Positions 33,763 through 41,662 of a stretch of DNA of 64,000 bases are shown one piece after another. Positions within the stretch are counted from its first letter, which is position 1. Each line of letters starts with the position of its first letter. This stretch comes from Pararobbsia alpina_A (GTDB lineage: Bacteria; Pseudomonadota; Gammaproteobacteria; Burkholderiales; Burkholderiaceae), in NCBI RefSeq assembly GCF_965118125.1, contig NZ_OZ221287.1, positions 2,542,001-2,606,000 on the forward strand. Reading direction: 5' to 3'. The notes beneath the pieces were generated by a model. It was not told where the DNA came from. It made no database searches and saw only the letters and a program-made list of their open reading frames with translations. The position numbers and the translations under genes were made by a program.

Positions 33763-34269
33763 ATGACCATGCATACCACCACGCAAGCCAAACACTCGCC
33801 GACCTCGTCGCGCATGGTGCGCAGCACCCGGTTGATGCAGTCCATTGTTCGCTCGCTCGTTCAGACTTGCATCCGCACGACCGGTCAGGCACAGCGCGTT
33901 GCCACCGCACGCGCCGCTGCGGCCCGCGCGGGTGCTGCACGGGCGGCCGTCCAGGCGGCCGTCCGCTCGGTGACTCCGGTGTACTCGACCAGCGGCAGGT
34001 CAGCGAAGGCCAGTGCGCCCCTGCGCGGCGCACACGCAGCGACAGGGGCGGAATCGGCTTCGCTCGCGGCGTCGCCGTTGCCGACCACGACGCCCGCGTT
34101 TGCCCGGGTCTCGTCGCGCCGTGGCGCGTTGCCTGTCACGCAGAATCCGGTGCGCATCTATTCGACGCCATCGCGCACGGTGATGGTCGGCAATCTGTCT
34201 GAAGTCTCGCGTTTGCTGGATCTGTCTATTGAACGTGAGCGTGCCCGCCTCGTGCCGCAGGTCTCGTGA
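33763..34269 (+). CDS. Ala-rich hypothetical protein after lexA
   Basis: Not recognised. 168 residues, basic and Ala/Ser/Thr-rich, with a helical Ala/Arg stretch at about 45-70 and a more ordered C-terminus (VRIYSTPSRTVMVGNLSEVSRLLDLSIERERARLV). No signal peptide. ATG 33763 follows GAAGGG closely; ATG 33769 is two codons in and gives better spacing. Lies 110 bp after lexA on the same strand, so could share the SOS transcript. The non-random C-terminus favours a real gene. Confidence 0.55.
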   Translation: MTMHTTTQAKHSPTSSRMVRSTRLMQSIVRSLVQTCIRTTGQAQRVATARAAAARAGAARAAVQAAVRSVTPVYSTSGRSAKASAPLRGAHAATGAESASLAASPLPTTTPAFARVSSRRGALPVTQNPVRIYSTPSRTVMVGNLSEVSRLLDLSIERERARLVPQVS

Positions 34270-34534
34270 CGTTCAGACGCCGACGTCACGTAACATCGCC
34301 CCATAGATTCGTAGCACGTCTGCGCCTTTGCAGTGCGCGCAGCACCAATCGGTCACGCGACGGGCACCACGAGATGCCAGCCGCGCGTTCGGTCCTGATC
34401 ACTTCCGCCCGCTCTCTCGGTCTGCAGACGCGCCTCTGTTAAGTCGCGCGTTTGCCCGACGTCCCCGCGCAGCATGACTTTTGCGGCCGTTCGCCGCACC
34501 TTCCCAAGCCTTCCTGACTTCGCATACACGCGAT

Positions 34535-34551
34535 TGGCATATGCCTTGCAT
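34535..34551 (+). promoter_or_regulatory. Sigma-54 (RpoN) promoter match
   Basis: TGGCAT-ATGCC-TTGCAT, with GG and GC separated by exactly 10 bp as required for -24/-12 promoters. Predicted start is near 34562, 137 nt before the first hydrolase gene. The rest of the 429-bp gap (34270-34698) shows no gene; I could not identify a convincing NtrC site in it. Confidence 0.6.
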
Positions 34552-34698
34552 CGCGATGCGCGCCATCTTGTACACAAATTTCGCACCAAGATGCGGCATG
34601 CGATCGCCTGCGCCTGGTTACGCGATACATCTGGTCGCAGGTCTGCGCTCCATCCTGCAGTTTTCCGTTCTCAATTCTTAGAAGAAGGAGTGTTGTCG

Positions 34699-35382
34699 AT
34701 GCCCCTCGCCTCTGTCATAGCCGACCCCTACGCCTGGCCGTACGACGGAGCGTTCTCGCCCGACGACACGGCGCTGATCGTGATCGACATGCAGACGGAT
34801 TTTTGCGGTGTCGGCGGGTACGTCGACTCGATGGGCTACGACATCGCACTGACGCGCGCCCCCATCGAACCGATCCGCAGCGTGCTCACGCGCATGCGCG
34901 CATTGGGCTTCACGATCATTCACACACGCGAAGGCCATCGGCCGGACTTGTCGGACCTGCCGGACAACAAGCGCTGGCGGTCGCGCCGCATTGGCGCGGG
35001 GATCGGCGACGCGGGGCCCTGCGGGAAGATCCTCGTGCGCGGCGAGCCCGGCTGGGAGATCATCCCCGAGCTCGCCCCGCTCGACACCGAGATCGTGCTC
35101 GACAAGCCCGGCAAGGGATCGTTCTGTGCCACGGACCTTGAACTGATCCTGCGAACCAAGGGCATTCGCAATCTGATTTTGAGCGGCATCACGACCGACG
35201 TCTGCGTGCACACGACGATGCGCGAGGCCAACGATCGCGGCTTCGAGTGCCTGCTGCTCGCCGACTGCTGCGCGGCGACCGATCCGTCGAACCACGCGGC
35301 GGCGCTACATATGGTCAAGATGCAAGGCGGCGTATTCGGTACGGTGTCCGATTCCACGGCATTGCTTCGCTCGCTCGGCTGA
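34699..35382 (+). CDS. Biuret amidohydrolase-like cysteine hydrolase
   Basis: Isochorismatase-superfamily cysteine hydrolase, 227 residues, very like rhizobial biuret hydrolase BiuH along its length. BiuH splits biuret to allophanate and ammonia. The triad is D30 (IVIDMQTDF), K136 (LDKPGKGSFC) and C169 (TTDVCVHTT). All are offset by six from the D36, K142 and C175 I recall for BiuH. ATG 34699 has GAAGGAG eight bases upstream; the longer frame to 34474 crosses the sigma-54 site and is rejected. First of three coupled genes. The substrate could also be another ureide. Confidence 0.85.
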   Translation: MPLASVIADPYAWPYDGAFSPDDTALIVIDMQTDFCGVGGYVDSMGYDIALTRAPIEPIRSVLTRMRALGFTIIHTREGHRPDLSDLPDNKRWRSRRIGAGIGDAGPCGKILVRGEPGWEIIPELAPLDTEIVLDKPGKGSFCATDLELILRTKGIRNLILSGITTDVCVHTTMREANDRGFECLLLADCCAATDPSNHAAALHMVKMQGGVFGTVSDSTALLRSLG

Positions 35383-35441
35383 AGCGTCAAGTGCAGTCCC
35401 CGGGTCGTTGTGAGGCCCGGCAACCTCATAGGAGCCACGCC

Positions 35442-36122
35442 ATGATCACCATCGATGCCCAGCCTTACGCATTCCGGTTCGACCCCGAGTCGACGGCCAT
35501 CGTATCGATCGACATGCAGCGCGACTTTATCGAGCCCGGCGGGTTCGGTGCGACGCTCGGCAACGATATCCGCCATGTCGCCGCGATCGTGCCCAAAGTC
35601 GCTTCATTGCTCGCGTGGGGCCGCGCGCTCGGGCTCACGATCGTGCATACGCGCGAGGCGCATCTGCCGGACTTGTCGGACTGTCCGCCGGCAAAGCGCC
35701 TGCGCGGTAACCCGAAGATTCGCATCGGCGATCCGGGACCCATGGGACGCCTGCTGGTACGCGGTGAACCTGGCAATCAGATCGTGCCGCAAGTCGCACC
35801 GCTGCCCGGGGAACTCGTGGTCGACAAGCCGGGCAAAGGCGCTTTCTATGCGACGACGCTCGGCGCCATGCTCGAGGCACAAGGCATCAAGCGCCTGATC
35901 GTGTGCGGCGTGACGACCGAAGTGTGCGTGCAGACGACGCTGCGCGAAGCAAACGATCGGGGCTACGAATGTCTGCTCGTCGAAGATGCGGCGGCGAGCT
36001 ATTTCCCCCATTTCCACACGCAGACGCTTGAGATGCTGCGCTCGCAAGGCGGCATCGTCTGCTGGACAGCGCCGCTGTCGACGCTGCTGCCTGTGACCCT
36101 TGAGCTGGAGACTCGTTCATGA
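35442..36122 (+). CDS. Second isochorismatase-fold cysteine hydrolase
   Basis: 226-residue paralogue of the preceding gene. The triad is D24 (VSIDMQRDF), K129 (VVDKPGKGAFY) and C162 (TTEVCVQTT). The active-site surroundings differ: FIEPGGFGATLG replaces FCGVGGYVDSMG, and the residue after GKG-x-F is Y rather than C. A different ureide or carbamoyl substrate is therefore likely. ATG 35442 has AGGAG nine bases upstream; the longer frame overlaps the first hydrolase. 59 bp after it, and overlapping the AtzH-like gene by 4 bp. Confidence 0.85.
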   Translation: MITIDAQPYAFRFDPESTAIVSIDMQRDFIEPGGFGATLGNDIRHVAAIVPKVASLLAWGRALGLTIVHTREAHLPDLSDCPPAKRLRGNPKIRIGDPGPMGRLLVRGEPGNQIVPQVAPLPGELVVDKPGKGAFYATTLGAMLEAQGIKRLIVCGVTTEVCVQTTLREANDRGYECLLVEDAAASYFPHFHTQTLEMLRSQGGIVCWTAPLSTLLPVTLELETRS

Positions 36123-36565
36123 ATGCACCGGTCGAAACCGTTGCGTCGTCCGACCGCTCGACCCATGCGGGCGACGTCGATCTTGCGAAGGTCGCCGCCG
36201 AAGTGCGCGCGGTCTTCGATGCGTACGAAGCGGCCCTTGTCGGCCACGACAACGCGGCCTTGTGCAACTTCTTCTGGGACAGCCCGCATACGATTCGTTA
36301 CGGTGTCGCCGAGCACTCGCATGGCATCGACTCGATCCGCGCGTTTCGTGCCGACGCGGCGCCCGTCCACCCTCAGCGCCGCCTGCGCGACACGACGATT
36401 ACTGCGTACAACGCCGATACCGCGAGCGCCTGCACGCAGTTCATGGCGCCCGATACGACCTTGATCGGCCGACAGTCGCAAACGTGGGTCCGGTTTCCGG
36501 AAGGCTGGAAAATCGTATCGGCTCATGTGAGCAACGTGAATCCCGATCGGCTCACGGTCTACTAA
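36119..36565 (+). CDS. AtzH/HpxZ-like (DUF3225, SnoaL fold) protein
   Basis: 148-residue NTF2/SnoaL-fold protein of the DUF3225 family. Relatives are HpxZ of the oxalurate/oxamate pathway and AtzH of the cyanuric acid operon. Visible family features: VFDAYEAALVGHDNAALCNFFWDSPHTIRYGVAEHSHG and a C-terminal TWVRFPEGWKIVSAHVSN. Translation is coupled to the second hydrolase (ATGA), so the three proteins probably serve one nitrogen-scavenging pathway. The exact reaction cannot be assigned. Confidence 0.8.
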   Translation: MNAPVETVASSDRSTHAGDVDLAKVAAEVRAVFDAYEAALVGHDNAALCNFFWDSPHTIRYGVAEHSHGIDSIRAFRADAAPVHPQRRLRDTTITAYNADTASACTQFMAPDTTLIGRQSQTWVRFPEGWKIVSAHVSNVNPDRLTVY

Positions 36566-36647
36566 GCCACGCGGCCTTGAGTCAGGATGGCGAGCGCAAG
36601 CGGTACCCGGTACGCGATGCATCGTGTATCCGGAGTCCGGTGCGTGC

Positions 36648-36695
36648 GAAGTGCCACGCGTTCGAAGTGCTATGCATTCGAAGTGCCATGCCTAT
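36648..36695 (+). repeat. Three tandem 16-bp repeats
   Basis: GAAGTGCCACGCGTTC, GAAGTGCTATGCATTC and GAAGTGCCATGCCTAT in direct succession, in the gap between the AtzH-like gene and the convergent GGDEF gene. No coding content. Confidence 0.7.
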
Positions 36696-36721
36696 GACGA
36701 CGTTGAATGCGTCGTCCGCGC

Positions 36722-37819
36722 TTACGGTTCGATATCGACGATTTCGACGCAATTGCGGCCATTGTGCTTGGCCAGGTACATCGCCCGATCGGCGGCGGCA
36801 ACGAGCGCGACGGCACTGCTCATCGGATTTGTCGCGTCGGCAAATCGCAGCAGTGCAATCCCGACTGACACGGTCAGTGCCATGCGACCGCCGTTGTCAT
36901 CGAGCACATCGAGTTCGTTGACGGCCTTGCGGATCCGCTCCGCGACCGCGAGTGCGCCGACGCGGTCGGCCTGAAGCAGCAGCCCCGCGAACTCTTCACC
37001 GCCATAGCGTGCGAGCGTATCGGCCAGGCGCATCTGTCGACGTGCAGCGCGTGCGACGGCCACCAGTGCGCGATCGCCGGCGGCGTGTCCGTGCAGGTCG
37101 TTGATGTGCTTGAAGTGATCGATATCGAAGAACACACAGGCGAGCGGCGAACCATGACGCGCGGTTCGCGTGATCTCTTCGCGCAAGCGTTCGTCAAAGT
37201 AGCGACGATTCGCGAGATCCGTAAGCGGGTCCGTCAGGCCGATACGTTTGAGACGTTCGCGGTGCGCGACGTTGTCGAGGCTGGCCGCCGCAATCGTCGA
37301 AAAGCGCTCGAGCAGGTCCGTCGCCATGCCTTGCGCGAAGCGGTCCGGATCTTCGCTTGCCAGACAGAGGAAGCCCACCGGCACGTCTTTGCTCAACAAA
37401 GGCAACACGATCATGCTTTCGACGGTGATGGCGCCGAACATCGACAACAGCGTGCCGCCCAGATTGCCGTGATCGGGCATGCCGAGCCAGGGCTGTCCGT
37501 TGTCGAGCGCCTCGACGAGATCGGGATCGTGCCGGGTGCCGAGCTGGAGATACTCGCTCGCCGCTTCGCGCATGGCGTCCTGGCCGAGCAGCTCGCCGAC
37601 CACTTTGGAATTTTCATCGAGCCACAGACCGACCCAGGAGAGCGCAAAGTCAACCGGTAGCCGGCCGAACAAAGTGTCGAAATACTCGGTCAGTGTCTGC
37701 GCGCTGATCAGCGCGAGCTCAATGTGCTGGAAGCGCTTGAGCGTCGTTTCGTTGCGCTGGACTGTCTGTACGAGCAGTCGCAGGCGGTCGGCCAACACCG
37801 ATTCGGTGGGTTCGTTCAT
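36722..37819 (-). CDS. GAF-GGDEF diguanylate cyclase
   Basis: 365-residue signalling enzyme that makes cyclic di-GMP from GTP. The N-terminal GAF-like sensor (about 30-185) is followed by a GGDEF domain starting LTDPLTDLANRRYFDERL. The catalytic motif GGEEF is at 273-277, and the product-inhibition I-site RLAD at 264-267 has the standard five-residue spacing. The metal aspartate is in FFDIDHFKHIND. No membrane segment, so cytoplasmic; the ligand of the GAF part is unknown. ATG 37819 chosen; the frame to 37870 adds a basic 17 residues. Confidence 0.92.
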   Translation of the reverse strand: MNEPTESVLADRLRLLVQTVQRNETTLKRFQHIELALISAQTLTEYFDTLFGRLPVDFALSWVGLWLDENSKVVGELLGQDAMREAASEYLQLGTRHDPDLVEALDNGQPWLGMPDHGNLGGTLLSMFGAITVESMIVLPLLSKDVPVGFLCLASEDPDRFAQGMATDLLERFSTIAAASLDNVAHRERLKRIGLTDPLTDLANRRYFDERLREEITRTARHGSPLACVFFDIDHFKHINDLHGHAAGDRALVAVARAARRQMRLADTLARYGGEEFAGLLLQADRVGALAVAERIRKAVNELDVLDDNGGRMALTVSVGIALLRFADATNPMSSAVALVAAADRAMYLAKHNGRNCVEIVDIEP

Positions 37820-38091
37820 GACTCGAGCGTATGCCGAACGCGGTAGGCGACGCTTTCCGCGGCATGGCATTCAATAAAAGGTGCCACTGGTTTGCAATCG
37901 AACGGTGGCAGCCGAATGCATGTGCATCGATGCATGACGTTCAACGCCTGCGCCATATGCGATACATGCGATGCACTCAGACGACGGCTCCGCACAGCTG
38001 CTTCCAGATCTTCACTATTGAATGCGTTAACGGCAGAAACACGTACAAATTTACTGATCCGTACGCGTGCACGTAGCAGATTCGCAGGACG

Positions 38092-38118
38092 AAAAAAAAC
38101 CTCGCATAAGCGAGGTTT
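38092..38118 (-). terminator. Terminator of the tRNA-His transcript
   Basis: Stem AAACCTCGC/GCGAGGTTT with loop of four, followed on the minus strand by a run of Ts. It sits 54 bp after tRNA-His. The rest of the 37820-38171 gap shows no gene. Confidence 0.8.
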
Positions 38119-38171
38119 CGTTTTCGCTGATCCATCTGCGACAGATCAAGCTTGCATCGAACAGTATCAAG

Positions 38172-38248
38172 TGGGGTGACCGATGGGACTCGAACCCACG
38201 ACGACTGGAATCACAATCCAGGACTCTACCAACTGAGCTACGGCCACC
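38172..38248 (-). tRNA. tRNA-His (anticodon GTG)
   Basis: Full cloverleaf on the minus strand: acceptor GTGGCCG/CGGTCAC, D-arm GCTCAGTTGGTAGAGT, anticodon loop TTGTGAT (anticodon GTG), and T-arm GTGGGTTCGAGTCCCAT. The encoded CCA is at 38174-38172. The histidine-specific extra G at -1 is encoded at 38248. Confidence 0.97.
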
Positions 38249-38300
38249 ACTGTCCGACAATTCCTTGATTTCGCCTGTGCGGCTCGTCAAAGAGAAAGCG

Positions 38301-38306
38301 ATTATA
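38301..38306 (-). promoter_or_regulatory. -10 element of the tRNA-His promoter
   Basis: An exact TATAAT on the minus strand, placing the start near 38294, some 46 nt before the mature tRNA. The -35 (TAGCAA at 17-bp spacing) is poor. Confidence 0.5.
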
Positions 38307-38429
38307 CAAACTCGTTTGGGGTTTTGCTAGTGCTCTTTTCAATGAACCTTAAATTTTTTCGATTCACCGAACATCAGAACCACCTCGTGCACCGCGTCAC
38401 GCACCTCAACACCCACCTCACCACGCCGC

Positions 38430-39425
38430 TTACGCCGCAACTTCGTCCGTGAGGTAACGGCGTGCCTCGTCGAAAATCGACAGGTCGCCCTTCGACAAGC
38501 GCTTGCTGTCAGAGAGCGTGCGTCGCCAGCCACGCGCTCCTGCTTCGCCCTTGTGGAGGCCAAGCATATGCCGCGTGAGTGCGCCGAGGTAGTGCCCGGC
38601 CGCCAGTTCCTTCGCGGCGTAGTCGGCCATCCCCGCTTCAATATCGGAGCGCGTCAACGTCGACACGGCCGCGCCGTAAAAACGATGGTCGACATCGGCG
38701 AGCACCCACGGGTTGTGATACGCCTCGCGGCCCAGCATCACGCCGTCGACGTGCTTGAGATGTTCTTCCGCTTCGTCGAGCGACTGGATCCCGCCGTTGA
38801 TCGAGATTTCGAGCGCCGGGAAATCGCGCTTGAGCTGATACGCAAACTCGTACTTGAGCGGCGGGATCTCGCGATTCTCTTTCGGGCTCAGGCCCTTGAG
38901 GATGGCGTTGCGCGCATGCACGATAAAGACATCGCAGCCCGCGTCGGCAATCGTGCCGACAAAGTCGCGCACAAAGCCGTATTCGCTGACGTCGTCGATC
39001 CCGATGCGATGCTTGACCGTGACCGGAATCGACACAACGTCACGCATCGCCTTGACGCAGTCCGCAACCAGTTTTGGCTCCGCCATCAGGCAAGCGCCAA
39101 ACGCGCCGCGCTGAACGCGCTCGGAAGGACAACCGCAATTGAGATTGACCTCGTCATATCCCCATTGCTCGGCAAGCGTCGCGCATTTGGCAAGATCGGA
39201 TGGCTCGCTGCCACCCAGCTGGAGCGCGACCGGATGTTCCTGATCGTTGAAGTCCAGGTGTCGGGGCACGTCGCCGTGCAGCAGCGCACCGGTGGTCACC
39301 ATCTCGGTGTACAGCCAGGTGTGCCGCGAAATCAGGCGGTGAAAATACCGGCAATGCCGGTCGGTCCAGTCCATCATCGGCGCAACGGAAATGCGCCGGG
39401 GGCTTGGCCGGAGGGTTGAAGTCAT
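38430..39425 (-). CDS. dusA: tRNA-dihydrouridine(20/20a) synthase DusA
   Basis: FMN-dependent enzyme reducing uridine 20/20a in the tRNA D-loop. 331 residues; VAPMMDWTDRHCRYFHRL at the N-terminus marks the DusA subgroup. The catalytic cysteine is C99 in NLNCGCPSERVQRG. VKHRIGIDD and INGGIQSLDEA bind FMN. Encoded upstream of tRNA-His on the same strand, 180 bp apart, with its own region. A heptanucleotide repeat lies 115-170 bp upstream of its start. Confidence 0.95.
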   Translation of the reverse strand: MTSTLRPSPRRISVAPMMDWTDRHCRYFHRLISRHTWLYTEMVTTGALLHGDVPRHLDFNDQEHPVALQLGGSEPSDLAKCATLAEQWGYDEVNLNCGCPSERVQRGAFGACLMAEPKLVADCVKAMRDVVSIPVTVKHRIGIDDVSEYGFVRDFVGTIADAGCDVFIVHARNAILKGLSPKENREIPPLKYEFAYQLKRDFPALEISINGGIQSLDEAEEHLKHVDGVMLGREAYHNPWVLADVDHRFYGAAVSTLTRSDIEAGMADYAAKELAAGHYLGALTRHMLGLHKGEAGARGWRRTLSDSKRLSKGDLSIFDEARRYLTDEVAA

Positions 39426-39540
39426 ACCAGTCGATCAAAGCATGCGCAATGCGCGCCAACCCGACAGTATAGGCCAGCTCGCGTGCCGCCGCCGGAAAGC
39501 GGCCCGGACAGGAGCCGGCATCCGGCGTCTGACATCCTGC

Positions 39541-39596
39541 ACTGGGCACTGGGCACTGGGCACTGGGCACTGGGCACTGGGCACTGGGCACTGGGC
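39541..39596 (+). repeat. Eight perfect copies of a 7-bp repeat
   Basis: ACTGGGC repeated eight times without error, followed by degenerate GGCCCTC copies. It sits in the 293-bp gap between the CurA-like gene and dusA, upstream of dusA. Such perfect heptamers vary in copy number by slippage. No gene is seen in the rest of this gap. Confidence 0.9.
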
Positions 39597-39718
39597 CCTC
39601 GGCCCTCGGCGTCCCGCAGGCGGTCGACTGGGGCAGCACCTGGCGGCACGTGTCGCTAATGGGCCGTCACCCATCCGGCATCCGCCCCCACGCCCGACAA
39701 CGGCCCGCCCCGCTCGCC

Positions 39719-40717
39719 TCAGATCAGCTTGACGAGCTGCTTGCCGAAGTTGCGTCCCTTCAGTAATCCGATAAAGGCTTCGGGCGCCCGCTCGATGCCC
39801 TCGGCGATCGACTCACGATAGTTGAGCTTCTTCTGCGCGACGAGCGTGCCGAGATCCTTCAGCGCGTCCGGCCACACTTCCATGTGTTCGCTGACAATGA
39901 AGGCTTCCATCTTGAGTCGCGAAACCAGGAACAGCTGCGGCTGCTTGATCGGCACCGGCTCGCCGTCGTAGCCGGCGATCATGCCGCACAGCGCGATGCG
40001 GCCGAAGGCATTCATGCGCGCGAGCACGGCGTCGAGTACCGCACCGCCGACGTTTTCGAAGTAGCCGTCGATACCCTTCGGCGCGGCAGCCTTGAGGTCA
40101 TCGCGCAGATTGTTCTTCTTGTAGTCGACGCATGCATCGAAGCCCAATTCATCGATGACGTAGCGGCATTTGTCCTCACCGCCAGCGATCCCGATGACAC
40201 GGCAGCCCTGCGCCTTCGCGAGCTGGCCGACCGCGCCACCGACGGCACCGGCGGCCGAACTCACCGCCACGGTATCGCCCGCCTTCGGGGCAATGATTTT
40301 GTTCAGGCCGTACCAGGCGGTGACGCCCGGCATGCCGACGGCACCCAGATAGGCTGACAACGGAACGTGCGTTGTGTCGACCTTCTTCAGTGCGGAACCG
40401 TCGGACGTGCCGAACTCCTGCCAGCCGAAGAACCCGACAACCTTGTCACCGACAGCGAACCGATCGTTTTTCGACTCGACCACTTCACCCACTGTGCCGC
40501 CGAGCATGACCTCGTTGAGCGGCTGCGGCACGGCGTACGACTTGCTCTCGTTCATGCGCCCGCGCATATACGGGTCGAGCGAGAGGTAGTGATTGCGCAC
40601 GCGGACCTGACCATCGGTGAGCGGTGCAAGCGGTGTCTCGACGAGTTTGAAGTGCGTCGGTTCAACCTCGCCTTCGGGTCGTGCTGCCAGCACGATCTGA
40701 CGATTGATTTCGGCCAT
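39719..40717 (-). CDS. NADPH-dependent alkenal/curcumin reductase-like protein
   Basis: Zinc-free medium-chain reductase of the CurA/leukotriene B4 dehydrogenase family, reducing activated double bonds with NADPH. 332 residues. YLSLDPYMRGRM is the family marker; the NADPH motif is SSAAGAVGGAVGQLAKAQGCRVIG, with the Rossmann glycines around residue 157. YFENVGGAVLDAVL follows. Physiological substrate unknown. Followed 115 bp upstream by a thioesterase gene on the same strand; gap of 54 bp. Confidence 0.92.
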   Translation of the reverse strand: MAEINRQIVLAARPEGEVEPTHFKLVETPLAPLTDGQVRVRNHYLSLDPYMRGRMNESKSYAVPQPLNEVMLGGTVGEVVESKNDRFAVGDKVVGFFGWQEFGTSDGSALKKVDTTHVPLSAYLGAVGMPGVTAWYGLNKIIAPKAGDTVAVSSAAGAVGGAVGQLAKAQGCRVIGIAGGEDKCRYVIDELGFDACVDYKKNNLRDDLKAAAPKGIDGYFENVGGAVLDAVLARMNAFGRIALCGMIAGYDGEPVPIKQPQLFLVSRLKMEAFIVSEHMEVWPDALKDLGTLVAQKKLNYRESIAEGIERAPEAFIGLLKGRNFGKQLVKLI

Positions 40718-40771
40718 GAGTGTCTCCGTCTCCGTTCTTAAACGGTGTCTGTGTTGTTATCCGATCTGTGA

Positions 40772-41215
40772 CTAAGGCGCATCACCACCGGGTTGCGGCT
40801 GCTCGACGATCGTGCGACCCACCGCGAGCTTGCGAAGATATTTAAACGTTCCGACGGCCTTCGCGACAAACGCGCCCGTCTCGTCGCGGACCTCGCCTTC
40901 GCAGAACGCCATCGTGCTCGACTGATGCATGACACGGCCATGCGCGCGAAGCTCGCCCTTGCCCGGTTGCATGAATGTCGTATTCAGCTCGACCGTCACG
41001 ACGCCCGACGCGCCGCCCGCACTGCGCGCAGCCAGCGACAACGCCACGTCGAGCAGCGTCATCGTGAGGCCACCGTGGGCCACGCCCCACGTATTCAGGT
41101 GCATCTGCTCGAGTGCGACGCGCACTTCGCTGACACCCTCATCCGCACGAACGAGCTTGAGTCCGAGCGCATCGATAAACGGGCTGCGGACCGGAAAATC
41201 AACAAACTGTGTCAT
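40772..41215 (-). CDS. PaaI-like hotdog thioesterase
   Basis: 147-residue hotdog-fold acyl-CoA thioesterase. The catalytic loop is NTWGVAHGGLTMTLLDVALSLAA (HGG at about 47-49), followed by VTVELNTTFMQPGKGELRAHGRV. Cytoplasmic. 13 bp downstream of the Dabb gene, so likely one transcript with it and possibly the CurA-like gene. The acyl group is not known. Confidence 0.9.
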   Translation of the reverse strand: MTQFVDFPVRSPFIDALGLKLVRADEGVSEVRVALEQMHLNTWGVAHGGLTMTLLDVALSLAARSAGGASGVVTVELNTTFMQPGKGELRAHGRVMHQSSTMAFCEGEVRDETGAFVAKAVGTFKYLRKLAVGRTIVEQPQPGGDAP

Positions 41216-41228
41216 CGGCAGGTTCAGT

Positions 41229-41546
41229 TCAGAGTTCGATCACATAGTCGACGCACTGACGCGTCTCGCGGACCTTGCCGATAAATGCCTTGGCCTTCTC
41301 ATGTTCGGGGTGAATCTGATACGCATTGAGCGCCGCGGCATCCTTGAACGTCGACACCAGCACGACATCGTAGGTCGACTCCTCGCCAGGCGCGGCGATA
41401 CCGACCTGGAATTCATGCGTACCCGGCGCCACGTTGCTGCAGTTCTCGAGCAACGCGCGCATCTTCTGCGCGTTCTGCGCACGCGTGCCGCCCTCGGCCT
41501 CTTCCTTGAGCTTCCACATCACAATATGTCGAATCAATCTGTTCAC
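41229..41546 (-). CDS. Dabb (stress-responsive alpha/beta barrel) protein
   Basis: 105-residue dimeric ferredoxin-like protein. The start MNRLIRHIVMWKLKEEAEGGTRAQNAQKM and the end HPEHEKAKAFIGKVRETRQCVDYVIEL are diagnostic of the Dabb family. Specific role unknown. Lies between pncA and the PaaI-like gene on one strand. Confidence 0.88.
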   Translation of the reverse strand: MNRLIRHIVMWKLKEEAEGGTRAQNAQKMRALLENCSNVAPGTHEFQVGIAAPGEESTYDVVLVSTFKDAAALNAYQIHPEHEKAKAFIGKVRETRQCVDYVIEL

Positions 41547-41662
41547 CTGTTCGTTGCCGGGTCACGTGTCCGATGTGTTTCTGTCGCGAATACAACGCGT
41601 GACTCGGCCCCTGCGATGTGTGAAGTACGGTTCGTCGCGAGTCGTCGCGGTTCGTTGAACAC

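Noticed and set aside
34319..34400. NtrC-like enhancer upstream of the sigma-54 promoter
   Set aside because: Candidate inverted repeats (for example GTGC-N5-GCAC) have the wrong orientation or spacing for NtrC.
38051..38330. Small frames on both strands over tRNA-His
   Set aside because: They cross a complete tRNA and its terminator.
39391..39732. Frame encoding TGHWALG repeats across the heptamer array
   Set aside because: The 7-bp unit is read in all three frames in turn, so it only looks like a repeat protein; no start signal is present.
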